DNA from: Parasponia andersonii
Taxonomy: Eukaryota; Streptophyta; Magnoliopsida; Rosales; Cannabaceae
DNA: 64,000 bases
Assembly: GCA_002914805.1 (NCBI GenBank)
Contig: JXTB01000152.1
Location: 353,371-417,370, forward strand
Direction of reading: 5' to 3'
In this document: in pieces, positions 35,273-45,519 of the stretch
How the letters are laid out: every line of letters begins with the position of its first letter
How positions within the stretch are numbered: the stretch's first letter is position 1
Notes under the pieces: model-generated
Seen by the model: only the letters and a program-made list of their open reading frames with translations
The model's database searches: none
What the model was told of the DNA's origin: nothing
Made by a program: the position numbers and the translations under genes

Positions 35273-35915
35273 TGTCATGACCCTAGCCTTAACTAGACAA
35301 TTGTGCAGCACTTAGCACAGTCCGTCGTATTAAGTCAGCCTACCAACATTCAAGAAAAAAACTTAAAGTAAGCTTTAAGGCAAAATAGTAAGGATAAGAG
35401 AGTTTGAGTGAATAAATGGCTTTGTATTACTCTTAGAATGATTATAACTCTCACAAATGGGACTTGTGTGCAAATAAATCCAAGAAGTCCTTTATATAGG
35501 CAAAGCCTAGACCAACCAAGGGCTATGATCATGCCAAGTGGCATGATCTTACAAAGAATCTAGAATATTCTAAAATAAAGTTACAATATTTATAAAGATA
35601 TTTACATAAAGAAATCTAGAACAAACATGGTCTAGATCTTTCTAAAAAATTCACCCACCATCTTAACTCTTCCAAGTCATTCTAGAAGCTTCTATGACTG
35701 TCCAAACCATCTAGCATCATTCAGCCTTGTCTAGAGCCTTCTAGAACTTAGTAGCACCATCTAGAGTATTCTAATATAGCCAAGACTTCTAGAAGTGTCC
35801 ACCACGTTCTAGGATCTTCCTCAATTCTTTTGGGTGAGCAATATATATATATATATATATATATAAGATCTTAGAAATATTTAGATTTAGGGAGCAAAAT
35901 GAGCATGGCCTAACA
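35273..35915 (-). repeat. 5' LTR of the chromovirus (643 bp)
   Basis: The plus-strand ends are TGTCATGACC and GGCCTAACA. It aligns with 27855-28559 over most of its length, but its outer end has diverged and its (TA)n tract (35842-35866) is shorter. Confidence 0.85.
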
Positions 35916-35920
35916 CTTGG

Positions 35921-37103
35921 GTTGTGATATGGATGTATGAGTTTAACTTTCAGCCTCGAGTTGTGCTTTTGACCGTAACTAAGTCCAGCTTTTTATATTC
36001 TCAAGTATCATAGAAGGTTGAGCATATTACTACATTTCAGTCTCTTTCATATGTTATAATGTCAAATGGTTCTTACAGTACTCCATAAATATGAATTTTC
36101 TAATTTAGCTAATTAAACACTTGACTATCTAATCTAAGAGGTAAAAAAGCTAATAGCCCAAAACCCGAGGAGCTAACGTGAGGAAAAATCTGATTTGAAC
36201 TCAATGCGAGCTTGACTTGGGCCAGCACCCTATTATTCTTAGAATCAAATTCAGGTTTAGCATTTTTTTTATATGAACTCGGTTCGAAAGCATATAAAAA
36301 TCTTAAAAACTTGAAAAAAGTCACTAAAATTAAAAATAAAAGTTCAAATTCCAAATTTTAAATAAGACATATTTCTTAATTATTTTTCTATTAAAATCAT
36401 TCAAAAATTTGTTGTAATTTTTTGTTTTTGTACTTTTTACATCATATTATTTTTTTAATATTGTTATTTTGATTTCAAAAGTTTGAAAATCAAACTTGCC
36501 AAAATCTGACCGTAAGATCGAGCCTGAAACCTTCAGAACTAAGCTTATTATATTATGAAATACGAAAGTTCAAATCGGAGCCCGCCTAAACCCAAAAATG
36601 TGGGTTTGGGCTCAGCTTGAGCAGCCCCAGTTATTCCAATTCATATAAGAGGAATATGTTGATATTTCGGTTTTACAAAGTGATTGATATATGAGAAAAC
36701 TAGTACATAGAGTAAACACAATTAGTTTCAATATCTTCTCAAAAAAGGAAAATTAGTTTCAATATCCTCTCAAAAAAAGGAAAAATAATTAATTAGTTTC
36801 CTACATAGAGAATACTTAAAGTAGTTTCAATATCCATTAAAAAAAGGGGGGGAAAAAACTTAAATTAGTTTCCTATATAGAGAAAACTTAATAATTAGTA
36901 TCAATATCCTCTCAAAAAAGAAAAATGCTTAATTAGTTTCCTTTTTCAGTTACATGAAAAAATCTGAATAAAATTAAAACATTTCCTGCCAAGAATGATT
37001 GAACGAAAAGACCCTCTGAAAATCTTATCAACGACACATGCAATAAATGATAGTGTTTGGTAAATATTTAAAAAAAAAAATCAATAGAACTTAAAAATTA
37101 GCT
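35921..37103. other. Upstream region of SPH gene 2
   Basis: No coding region. It includes a hairpin-capable motif near 36580-36612 (TAAACCCAAAAATGTGGGTTT) inside a stretch with repeated 'GAGC(C)TGAA/GGGCTCAG' words, probably an old repeat. The proximal part holds the tandem array described separately. Confidence 0.4.
36720..36945. repeat. Degenerate tandem repeat in the SPH gene 2 promoter
   Basis: The words ATTAGTTTCAATATCCTCTC, AAAAAAGGAAAA and ATTAGTTTCCTACATAGAGA recur in four to five imperfect units, ending about 160 bases before the TATA box. Confidence 0.75.
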
Positions 37104-37112
37104 TATAAAAGG
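37104..37112 (+). promoter_or_regulatory. TATA box of SPH gene 2
   Basis: TATAAAAGG lies about 70 bases upstream of the ATG at 37177. The motif is identical to that of SPH gene 1. Confidence 0.65.
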
Positions 37113-37176
37113 GCAAGAATGCATTATGATCGAAACATAACACTTCACCTAATTAAAAATTTTTCAAAAAATATTC

Positions 37177-37584
37177 ATGAAGATGAGTCACGGTCTTGTA
37201 CTCATTCCATTTATTCTGGTGGTGTTTTCTTGTGTATCTAAAATATGTGAAGGTATTATAGTTGATATCTACAATGGTTTAGACCACAACTTGGACCTGA
37301 CTTTTCAGTGCAAGTCCAAAGACGGTGGTGATCTTGGGGTTCATGTTCTCCATTTCAACCAAAGGTATACGTTCAGTTTCCCGCGCACGGCAACGTCCCT
37401 ATACACTTGCAGCTTTAGATGGGACCAAAGTGAGATTCATTGGTACGACGTTTTCAAACCCGATGATGCCTGCTCGGGTTGCCTGTGGCGCATCACTGCT
37501 CAAGGACCATGCTTGTTCAACGGTGATACAGGTCAATACGATCTGTGCAAACAATGGAAAATTAATGGCAAGTTGCATGACTAG
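37177..37584 (+). CDS. S-protein homologue (plant self-incompatibility S1 family), secreted, 135 aa
   Basis: This is a second secreted member of the SPH family (Pfam Self-incomp_S1). Residues 1 to about 25 are a signal peptide (GLVLIPFILVVFSCV). The mature protein begins near GIIVDIYNGLDHNLDL. It keeps the canonical SKDGGDLG loop (47-54), six cysteines at 45, 78, 99, 102, 112 and 124, and the signatures TCSFRWD, CLWRI and GPCLF. No N-glycosylation sequon is present, unlike SPH gene 1. It is a single exon of normal length with an intact frame. The 93-codon frame at 37325 overlaps it in another phase and is a shadow. The cysteine layout and similar 3' UTR show it is a paralogue of 10602-11003, but the proteins are well diverged. 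The specific role and partner are unknown. Confidence 0.94.
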   Translation: MKMSHGLVLIPFILVVFSCVSKICEGIIVDIYNGLDHNLDLTFQCKSKDGGDLGVHVLHFNQRYTFSFPRTATSLYTCSFRWDQSEIHWYDVFKPDDACSGCLWRITAQGPCLFNGDTGQYDLCKQWKINGKLHD

Positions 37585-37664
37585 AATTATGTGTTCATCT
37601 TATTAGGGCAATAATGCTGAATACATCATGAGTTTTGAGCACCAAAGTTAAAGATGTGGGCTTA

Positions 37665-37670
37665 AATAAA
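37665..37670 (+). terminator. Polyadenylation signal of SPH gene 2
   Basis: AATAAA lies about 80 bases after the stop. The 3' UTR beyond (GATTGATGTT ... CATTCTATTGATAAA) parallels the SPH gene 1 3' UTR, so the polyadenylation site may be further on, near 37745. Confidence 0.5.
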
Positions 37671-37789
37671 CTTTAGCACTGTTTTTGTGCTCTTGTGATA
37701 GTTTTTTTATAAAGATTGATGTTTCATGTCATTCTATTGATAAATATAAGGTATAACTCTATTTTCCATACTTTTCTTATTAATCTGGG

Positions 37790-38375
37790 GAGCTTAGAGC
37801 GAGAGCAAAAGAATAGTAATGTAATACAATGTAGTTTATTTTGTCATATTTGGCACTATAGTATATGCTAGTGATGAATGCAGGATAAGGCATAATTAAT
37901 GATATCCTTAGTCTTTGAACAAGTGAAGGTGATGCTACCACGTACCATGCTAACAGGTAGGGTAGTAAAGCGTTCACTCCTTAAGCTAAATGATTTTGGA
38001 TTCAAGTCGTCATTGTTGTGGTGGTCGGATAACTTTTTTTCCTTTCAAAAAAAAAATGGTATAGGTAACGGACGCAATATTAAATTTAATACAGTATTAA
38101 ATCTAAGTCAATGCTATACAATTTAGAGAGCAAAAAAATATTTATGTAATACAATGTGATTTATTTTGTTATATTTGGCACTATAGCATATACTAGTGAC
38201 GGACGCAAGATAGGGCATAATTAATGATATCCTTAGTCCTTGAACTAGCGTACGTAGGTGATGCTCCCACCATCCTAACAGGTAGAGTGGTAAAGTGTTC
38301 GTTCCCTTGACTTAAAAGATGTTGGATTCGGGTCGTCACTGCCATATTCTTTTTCCTTTCAAAAAAAAAAAAGAA
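37790..38375 (+). repeat. Duplicated unit with SINE-like modules (two copies)
   Basis: Two adjacent copies (about 37800-38057 and 38125-38373) share TTATTTTGTCATATTTGGCA, GGCATAATTAATGATATCCT and ACAGGTAGGGTAGTAAAGCG/ACAGGTAGAGTGGTAAAGTG. The last module (about 37955-38057 and 38278-38373) resembles a tRNA-derived SINE: a box A-like GTGGTAAAGTG, a box B-like GGATTCGGGTCGTC about 35-40 bp later, then a poly(A) tail. The first module of the unit also recurs near 42790-42860. SINE identity is an inference from the box-like motifs. Confidence 0.45.
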
Positions 38376-38639
38376 AGGAAAGAAAAACGTGTAGGTAATG
38401 CTATATGCCATTTTATTCACCATGATAAAAAGTAGTCTAACACTTCGAGTAATTCTCACTTCTGAGGAAGATTGTACTTGGGATGATACGCTCACGCTAA
38501 ATTAAACGCCCTGCAAGAGGATTAGATCAAAAGAAAGCACTCGAAGTAACGGATAGGACTAGAATTCTCTGAAGTTGAATGAAAGTAGATATTTCAGTCC
38601 TAAACCTAAAATAAAGCCTTTTTTCGATAGTTGTTTCAT

Positions 38640-38800
38640 GTTTGTAAAAACTTTGCNTAGCCTTCTTCGGCACCAATACCCTTTTAAAGGCAAGGCATAA
38701 GAGGATGTATTGGGCCAACTATGACCTTTTTCAAGCGACTCTTTCAACTGCCGCCTAATCTCCTTATTGGCCACTGTGAGGCTCGCATAGGATTCAAACC
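38640..38800 (-). pseudogene. Possible fragment of a gypsy reverse transcriptase N-terminus
   Basis: A minus-strand reading gives VANKEIRRQLKESLEKGHS, similar in layout to the 'EL..LRRQLKELLEKG.IRPS.SPYGAPV' block that opens plant Ty3/gypsy RT domains; VLVPKK follows after a frameshift. A single N at 38657 lies inside. It is too short and broken for certainty. Confidence 0.35.
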
Positions 38801-39690
38801 ATATATATTAGAATGCAGTGATACTTGTGAGAACGATTTCAGATGAATAATGTCATTTTTTTTTATTATTTTTACTTACGATAAATAGTATTTTTCTTCA
38901 AATATAAATAGATATCGTTTTCTTCTTTTCTTTTTTGTTTTCAAATAAACCCGTGATGATCATTTCATCATAGAATGCAAAAGTTATCTTTTTCTACCAA
39001 AGTCATGCGACCTCAGATCAGGGGCATAGCCACATGGGGCCGAGAAGGAGTAGTTATTCCCTGAAAATTATTTTTCTCATAAAAAGCATGCAAATTTTTC
39101 TAAAATTAGTGTTATCTCCTCTAAATTTAACATTTGTCTCCTTTGAATTTATAAAATTTCAAATATACTCCCAAGTTTTGAGTTAATTAAGCCCTTATAC
39201 AATTCAAACACATTTGATTTTTGTCCTGCTGGATTAAAATCTAGATTCTGTCTCTACCTCCGATGTCATGGTATGTGCTTGTTGCTGTAAAACATAAATC
39301 AATAAATAGAAAAGAAAAGAGTAAAAATTAAAAAGAAAATGAAACATCTCACCCAAAATAATGACTTTGGCAGTACATGTCAAATATGTATGTAATAAGT
39401 ATTGGAAAGAAAGAAACTAAATTCATTTCCTTGTTTAAAATTGAAATGAAAAAAAAAAAAAAGAAGACTCAGCATAGTCACTAAGTTCCCTAAGGGGGAA
39501 AAATAAAAAAAAATTAAAAAAAAAAAAACAGTCCGTAACGAATTACATAGTAATTATATTAAATATTACCATATTAATGAAACAAAAATAACTAAACAAT
39601 TTCTGATTTGAATCAAAAAATTTAAGAAGGAATCTGGATGGTGGTAAGGACTAAATACAGCTAAAAAAGAGAATTTGACATGGATGGTGG
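38801..39690. other. Non-genic stretch with repeat remnants
   Basis: The first 200 bases are the uninterrupted paralogue of the sequences that flank the copia at 20199-27288. Near 39020-39270 lies AGGGGCATAGCCACATGGGG followed by TTCTGTCTCTACC about 230 bases on, weakly resembling the paired ends of a hAT-type non-autonomous repeat. No gene is seen. Confidence 0.35.
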
Positions 39691-39691
39691 T

Positions 39692-42482
39692 TGTCACGAC
39701 CCAAAATCCGGGTCAATGGTAGAAGGAGAATTTCACAAAGATAGGAAATTCATTGATTTATTTGAAAAGTATCAAAAGTTCTAGTTTTATAAAATGGTCT
39801 AGATTGATATGAAAAGTGAGCTTATGAGATGATTGCTTCACTTTTATTGAGACAACTCTAAGTATGTATCTTAAGTCTATATAAAGCGATCTGAGTATGA
39901 AGGGTTAAATGTAAGCAATTATTAATTACACACACACACATTCACTAAGAATGGACAACAAAACCTAGCTACTAGCATAATTAAAATTCTAAATTGTTGT
40001 CATGTTTTAAGTTTTCTTTGAGTTATATATCTATTAGTGGGTACTGAGATAAATTTAATCTCATTCAAAAGCTCTGTCCGTGTTATTTTGATTTTGTGTG
40101 GTTTTAGTCAAAATTTTCATTTGTTCTCTTTTGTTATTTCAACTCAAGGACGAGCTTTTAATTAAGTTTGGGGGAAGTTTGTTAAATGGATTTTACACTT
40201 AACTTTAACCTTCTTTCAAGCTTAAGAATTGTTTACCTTTAAGCTATTTTTACTTGTTTTGTTATTTTTGATGTATATTTCATATAACAAGCCATTGAGC
40301 GAAGAATGCCGAATTTTGGAGTGAAACCAAGGCTAGTCAAGGCAATTTTTATCAATTGCAAGCAAAGAGGTGCGAAAGACTTCTTAATGAAACATTATAG
40401 AGAGAGCCAACTCGTATTTAGATGTAGCAGTACCACTAATTTGGGAGAAATTGGGTACTACAATGCAAGATTTCATCCCGTGAACCACTCCCACAGTTCG
40501 TATACACCATTAAACATAGATCAAATAATTATTTAAAAATATGAAATCAAATATAAATCCAAGTATCATCATCATCCATAACGAAACTTAAATTTTAGAA
40601 TGACATACATAAGTTCTCAGACAAAATAAAAAGTAGTAATCTTGGTTCAATACTAACACAAAACTCAAACAATCCAAACACCACGACAATAAACTTCTAG
40701 TATTACCAAGAAATGAACTACAGTCAAGATAACCTCTTACTCCTCTTGATCACCAAGATCGCACTGGACACCACCTGAGGAAGAAGGTAGGGGGGTGAGC
40801 ATAAAATGCACAGTAAGAAAAACAATTACCCGGTCGAAAATATTTTAGTGATGGAGAATTCTTGCATGGTTAATTTAGTCCAAAACATACATATATATAT
40901 AAAATCCAAACTCAAAATCCATATACATATATATATATATATATAAAGCAGTATAATCAAAATCATTCAATTTATATACACATGACACAAATCAACCCAT
41001 ACACATGAGCTCACATCCTCTCATTTATACAAACCCAGGATGATGGCACTAAGTATGCCTAACAGCCTGTTTGACACCTAAGCCCATACCCGGAGGGGAC
41101 ACCTATGTGTCGCCTACCAAACCTAGAGGGGCAACCGAATTACCTACGCCTGCCAAATGGGGAAATAATCAGAAGTAATAGAACCCCGCGCAGGTTTACG
41201 AACTCTACACTGACGGTTGGGTACGCAGTGCCACTCTACACTGACGGTAATCATGTATGATCCTATGACACGTGCAATACAGAACTGAAGTGTGAAAATA
41301 ATCATGCTCGAGTTTTTTAATAAAATCAGCATACTAGGTTTTATAGGAAAACGGGCAGCATAACAGCCCTACGTTTAATATACCCAAAATAACTTATACT
41401 CAGAAAATTTCCAGAGCAATATAATATATATATATATATACACATCATACAATCAATTCTCATCACAGATGTTCAAGAAAACTAAAAATCACATTTGTTC
41501 TCATATGTTGCAGAAAATAAGTTTTATTCGAAAACGATATAAAACAGGTATAATTGAATCCGTACCTTGCTCGAATAGTGGTACCACGCTATTGAATCCT
41601 CAAGGTGTCGTTAACAATCATCCGGAGGGTCGGGAACTAATTCCAAGCCATCGATCGTCCTCTTACGAAAACCTAACTTCTCACCGGAGCTTTAATTCCA
41701 CAAACGGACCTCTTCACTGAATTCCTAGCACCTAAAATTACTAGGTTAGACATATAACTTGTCCAATTCAGGTCCGGGCCCACACCGGGCCAGTGGCATG
41801 CAAATTAAGGTAAAATCTCGACCGTCCGATCTCGATTTCCATACCAGTCACCAAACATAGGCAATATATATATATTTATATAACTTCCATATTTTCCGAG
41901 TACAATTCAAAAATGACAACAAAAACACAATCCAATAGTCGGATCAAAAAATCAACTCAAGCTCAAAACATTCCAAAAATGGCAACTTTTGATTCGGGTA
42001 TTATGGGGTTAAGATATATATATACCTTGACAATCCAACGAGTCTGGTTTGAGGTCGAATGGTGACTGGAATCGTCGTCGGCGACGAAAAGCTTCGAATG
42101 CCGAAAATGGCATTTTCCGGCGAGCAGGCCTTGGCAGCTGCTGGCGACGGTCGGCGGAGCTTCCTGGCAGCATGGCGCATCGATGCCAGCGGCCTAGAGG
42201 GACAGATGACGGCCCGAGGTGGCTCCCACGGCGGCCCTGCGCCTTCGGCCAAGAGAGAGAGAGAAGAAAAGAAACAGGGCACATGGCTCTGTTTTTATGG
42301 GGCAGTGTAATTTTTCAAAAATTACACATAAGTCCCCAAATTTCAAATCTCTATCAATTCTGTCCTCTAAAAATTACAATTTAGTCCTTCTGCGCAAAAT
42401 TTCTGTAAATTAATCCCCCCAATATTATGTCCTGAAAATAAATAAAATATCCAAATTACTCTCCCAAAATCCAAGTTTTACA
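39692..42482 (-). repeat. Reverse-orientation LTR related to 1228-3663, with an inserted fragment
   Basis: On the minus strand it starts TGTAAAACTTGGATTTTGGG at 42482 and ends GGATTTTGGGTCGTGACA at 39692, so the ends also form an imperfect inverted pair. Blocks around 41740-41960 and 42040-42260 are reverse complements of blocks in the 1228-3663 LTR, including CCGAAAATGGCATTTTCCGG. The typical GGGGGGTGAGCATAAAATGC segment lies at 40791. About 600 bp at 39900-40515 look foreign (see separate entry). The bases flanking the ends (GTGGT and GTAGA) are not a convincing target duplication. GC-rich frames at 42001-42384 are LTR sequence, not genes. Confidence 0.65.
39900..40515 (+). mobile_element. 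Fragment of another gypsy element (3' end and LTR start)
   Basis: GGACGAGCTTTTAATTAAGT followed by TTGGGGGAAGTTTGTTAAAT (about 40150-40190) resembles the 3' coding tail, polypurine tract and LTR start (TGTTAAATGG) of large plant gypsy elements of the Tat/Athila kind. It lies within the reversed LTR, so it is a nested fragment. Boundaries are approximate. Confidence 0.4.
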
Positions 42483-42667
42483 GTAGATTAAAATTACTTT
42501 CATATGAGTATTTTGAAAATTAATTTTTTAAATAGTGTCATTGCATTGTGTGATGGTACAATCTATAACCATAAAATTATGAATTTTTAAAAATTAATTA
42601 AGAATTACAAATTATGCGACTCCTGTTACGCAATATTATAGCACTACTAGAAAAATTATTTTTCAAG

Positions 42668-44640
42668 ATACTATTTAAGTCATTTTAGAAACTTCTTTAT
42701 GATTTTTTTCCTAAGGCCTTATATTGTCTTGATTCGGTTAAGCAACTCCAATTCAACTTTAAATCTATGTGCCAATGTTATAATTCATTATAGAGCACAA
42801 AAGAATGATTATATAATGCAGTGTATTTTCTTTTTCCATATTTGGCACAATCTATAGCGTATATCTAATTTTCACATTTCATCAACGCTGATTTCATTAT
42901 ATGTCACTTTATAATATTAAAACCACAAATGTTAATACACAATTAACTATTATAACTCTGTGATTGACCTTTTGTTATTGCCTTATGTTGCTTTTAATTT
43001 TAATAAGAATAATGAATTATAGGTAATTGGTTATTAATTACTAAGTAATAAAAAGGGATAATAATATTAAAATACTATGACTTTTAACTTTTTTGCGAAA
43101 AAAAATCCTAACTTTTGAATATCTGCAAAATAATACCCTCACTTTTAAATTTCTGTAAAATAATATTTTGACTTTTAAATTTCTGCAAAATAATACCCTC
43201 ATTTTTGAATGTTATAGATGAATACCCTAATAATTAAAATTCCTGCAAATTAATACACTAATATTTGAAATTCACATAAATTTATAACCTTAATGCCCAA
43301 TTATAGTTGATTTTAATAATTAAAAGATAGTAGTAGCAATCATCAACTTAATTAAAATTTATTAAACAATTATAAAATTTCTAAAAAATATTTGTAATTA
43401 GTTTATTTCACTTTTCATTTAAAAAAGAAAAGTAAAAAATTAGAATGAGAGATAAAAATAATTAATTATAAAAAAGAAAAAGAAACATAAGAAGTAAAAA
43501 AAAAAAAATTAGCAATTAACCAAAAAAAAGTAGTTATAAAATAATTTTCGATAATGTACTAATATCTAAACATTTTTAATAAGTTAATGAGAAGTATTTG
43601 CATCTTTTAATTTGCTCATAGTATAAATATACAAAGAAAACANATACTATTTAAGTCATTTTAGAAACTTCTTTATGATTTTTTTCCTAAGGCCTTATAT
43701 TGTCTTGATTCGGTTAAGCAACTCCAATTCAACTTTAAATCTATGTGCCAATGTTATAATTTATTATAGAGCACAAAAGAATGATTATATAATGCAGTGT
43801 ATTTTCTTTTTCCATATTTGGCGCAATCTATAGCGTATATCTAATTTTCACATTTCATCAACGCTGATTTCATTATATGTCACTTTGTAATATTAAAACC
43901 ACAAATGTTAATACTCAATTAACTATTATAGTTAATACTCAATTAACTATTATAACTCTGTGATTGACCTTTTGTTATTGCCTTATGTCGCTTTTAATTT
44001 TAATAAGAATAATGAATTATAGGTAATTGGTTATTAATTACTAAGTAATAAAAAGGAATAATAATATTAAAATACTATGAATTTTAACTTTTTTGCGAAA
44101 AAAAAATCCTAACTTTTGAATATCTGCAAAATAATACCTTCACTTTTAAATTTCTGTAAAATAATATTTTGACTTTTAAATTTCTGCAAAATAATACCCT
44201 CACTTTTGAATGTTATAGATGAATACCCTAATAATTAAAATTCTTGCAAATTAATACACTAATATTTGAAATTCATATAAATTATAACCTTAATGCCCAA
44301 TTATAGTTAATTTTAATAATTAAAAGATGGTAGTAGCAATCATCAACTTAATTAAAATTTATTAAACAATTATAAAATTTCTAAAAAATATTTGTAATTA
44401 GTTTATTTAACTTTTCATTTAAAAAAGAAAAGTAAAAAATTTGAATGAGAGATAAAAATAATTAATTATTAAAAAGAAAAAGAAACATAAGAAGTAAAAA
44501 AAAATTATTTTTTTAGCAATTAACAAAAAAAAAGTAGTTATAAAATAATTTTTGATAATGTACTAATATCTAAACATTTTTAATAAGTTAATGAGAAGTA
44601 TTTGCATATTTTAATTTGCTCATAGTATAAATATACAAAA
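42668..44640. repeat. Direct duplication of about 976 bp with an N at the junction
   Basis: The sequence from 42668 (ATACTATTTAAGTCATTTTA) is repeated from 43644 with few differences; the offset is 976 bases. Small differences include an extra TTAATACTCAATTAACTA stretch in the second copy (about 43930) and several single-base changes. The first copy stops at the ambiguous base 43643 and the second runs on into unique sequence. No coding content. Confidence 0.9.
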
Positions 44641-44880
44641 AAAATAAAAGTCGGGGGTATTAATTGCAGAAATCGTAAATATTAAGATATTAATTTGTAG
44701 AATTCAAAATAAGAGTATTAATTTACAAAAATCACAAATGTAAGGACATTCATTCGCATAATTTCAAAAGAGAAGTTATTAATTTGCAGAAGTTCAAAAA
44801 ATAAAGTATTTTTTTCCAAAAAAAAAGCTTAAAACAAAGGTATTTTTATATGATTAACCCTAATAAAAAAGTCTAAAAAA
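43040..44880. repeat. Fold-back repeat arms (TTTGCAAAATAATACCCT-type motif)
   Basis: At about 43080-43290, and again in the duplicate at 44060-44290, the motif CTTTTAAATTTCTGCAAAAT followed by AATACCCTC recurs every 30-35 bp. At 44645-44850 the same motif appears as its reverse complement (GGGGTATTAATTGCAGAAAT). Together they form a long imperfect inverted repeat, as in fold-back or MITE-like plant repeats. Confidence 0.6.
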
Positions 44881-45519
44881 TAACTTTTAACAAAAATCTT
44901 ATAGAGTCAGAAATGCGTGACGCATCAAATTAGCATTTTACTCTTATAAATTATTATCCAGAAACATAGGATTGGCATTTTCTTATGTAATAGAGATGAT
45001 CTATATTTTTTAGGGAAAAATTAAGAGATATAAGATGATATTACTAACATTTAAAGACGAGAGACTAGTTGTCTTTTTTTCTGTTTTTTTTTTTCGCTGG
45101 AAAGTTGTCTTTGGATATAATAAGAGGAAAAAAAGATCAATCAACCATTGTTCAAAATTATTATAATGCACACTTCTTCATCTCGTACGTTAATTTTTTT
45201 TTTAAATTTAGGTCAAGTGACTAATGAGGAAGTATTGTGGGGTGTCTTTGTCCGACTGACATTACATTAAGAGTTCCCTGAAAAGCATTGCTGCTTTCAA
45301 GAACAATATAACTAGAAAATCTGCATGTGTCTAGTTCCATGAGATAAGATTTAAGAAAATAAAATGAAACTATTATCAAATGAAGCTGGAAGTTATAATT
45401 ATTCACCTTGTATGTTGCCGTATTCTTTTTTATGCTAACAGATCACTTATGCCAAAATGGATGAAGGGGCCCTTCACTCCACAGACATGGAATAGATTGG
45501 AAGAGCAAGGAAGATATTC
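44881..45519. other. Non-genic stretch
   Basis: AT-rich sequence with homopolymer runs; no gene or defined repeat is seen. Confidence 0.45.

Larger units (their letters stand above)
27855..35915 (-). mobile_element. Ty3/gypsy chromovirus, 8.1 kb including a nested insertion
   Basis: LTRs lie at 27855-28559 and 35273-35915; the coding remnants between them read on the minus strand in the order gag, protease, reverse transcriptase, integrase, chromodomain, which defines a chromovirus. CTTG flanks both outer ends (27851-27854 and 35916-35919), a probable 4-5-bp target duplication with one decayed base. An LTR-plus-leader of a copia family interrupts it at about 30024-32673, and the RNase H region at that point is missing. 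Confidence 0.88.

Noticed and set aside
42001-42384. Five overlapping GC-rich frames
   Set aside because: They lie in the GC-richer block of a reversed LTR and have no recognisable protein; the equivalent block at 1385-1570 behaves the same way.
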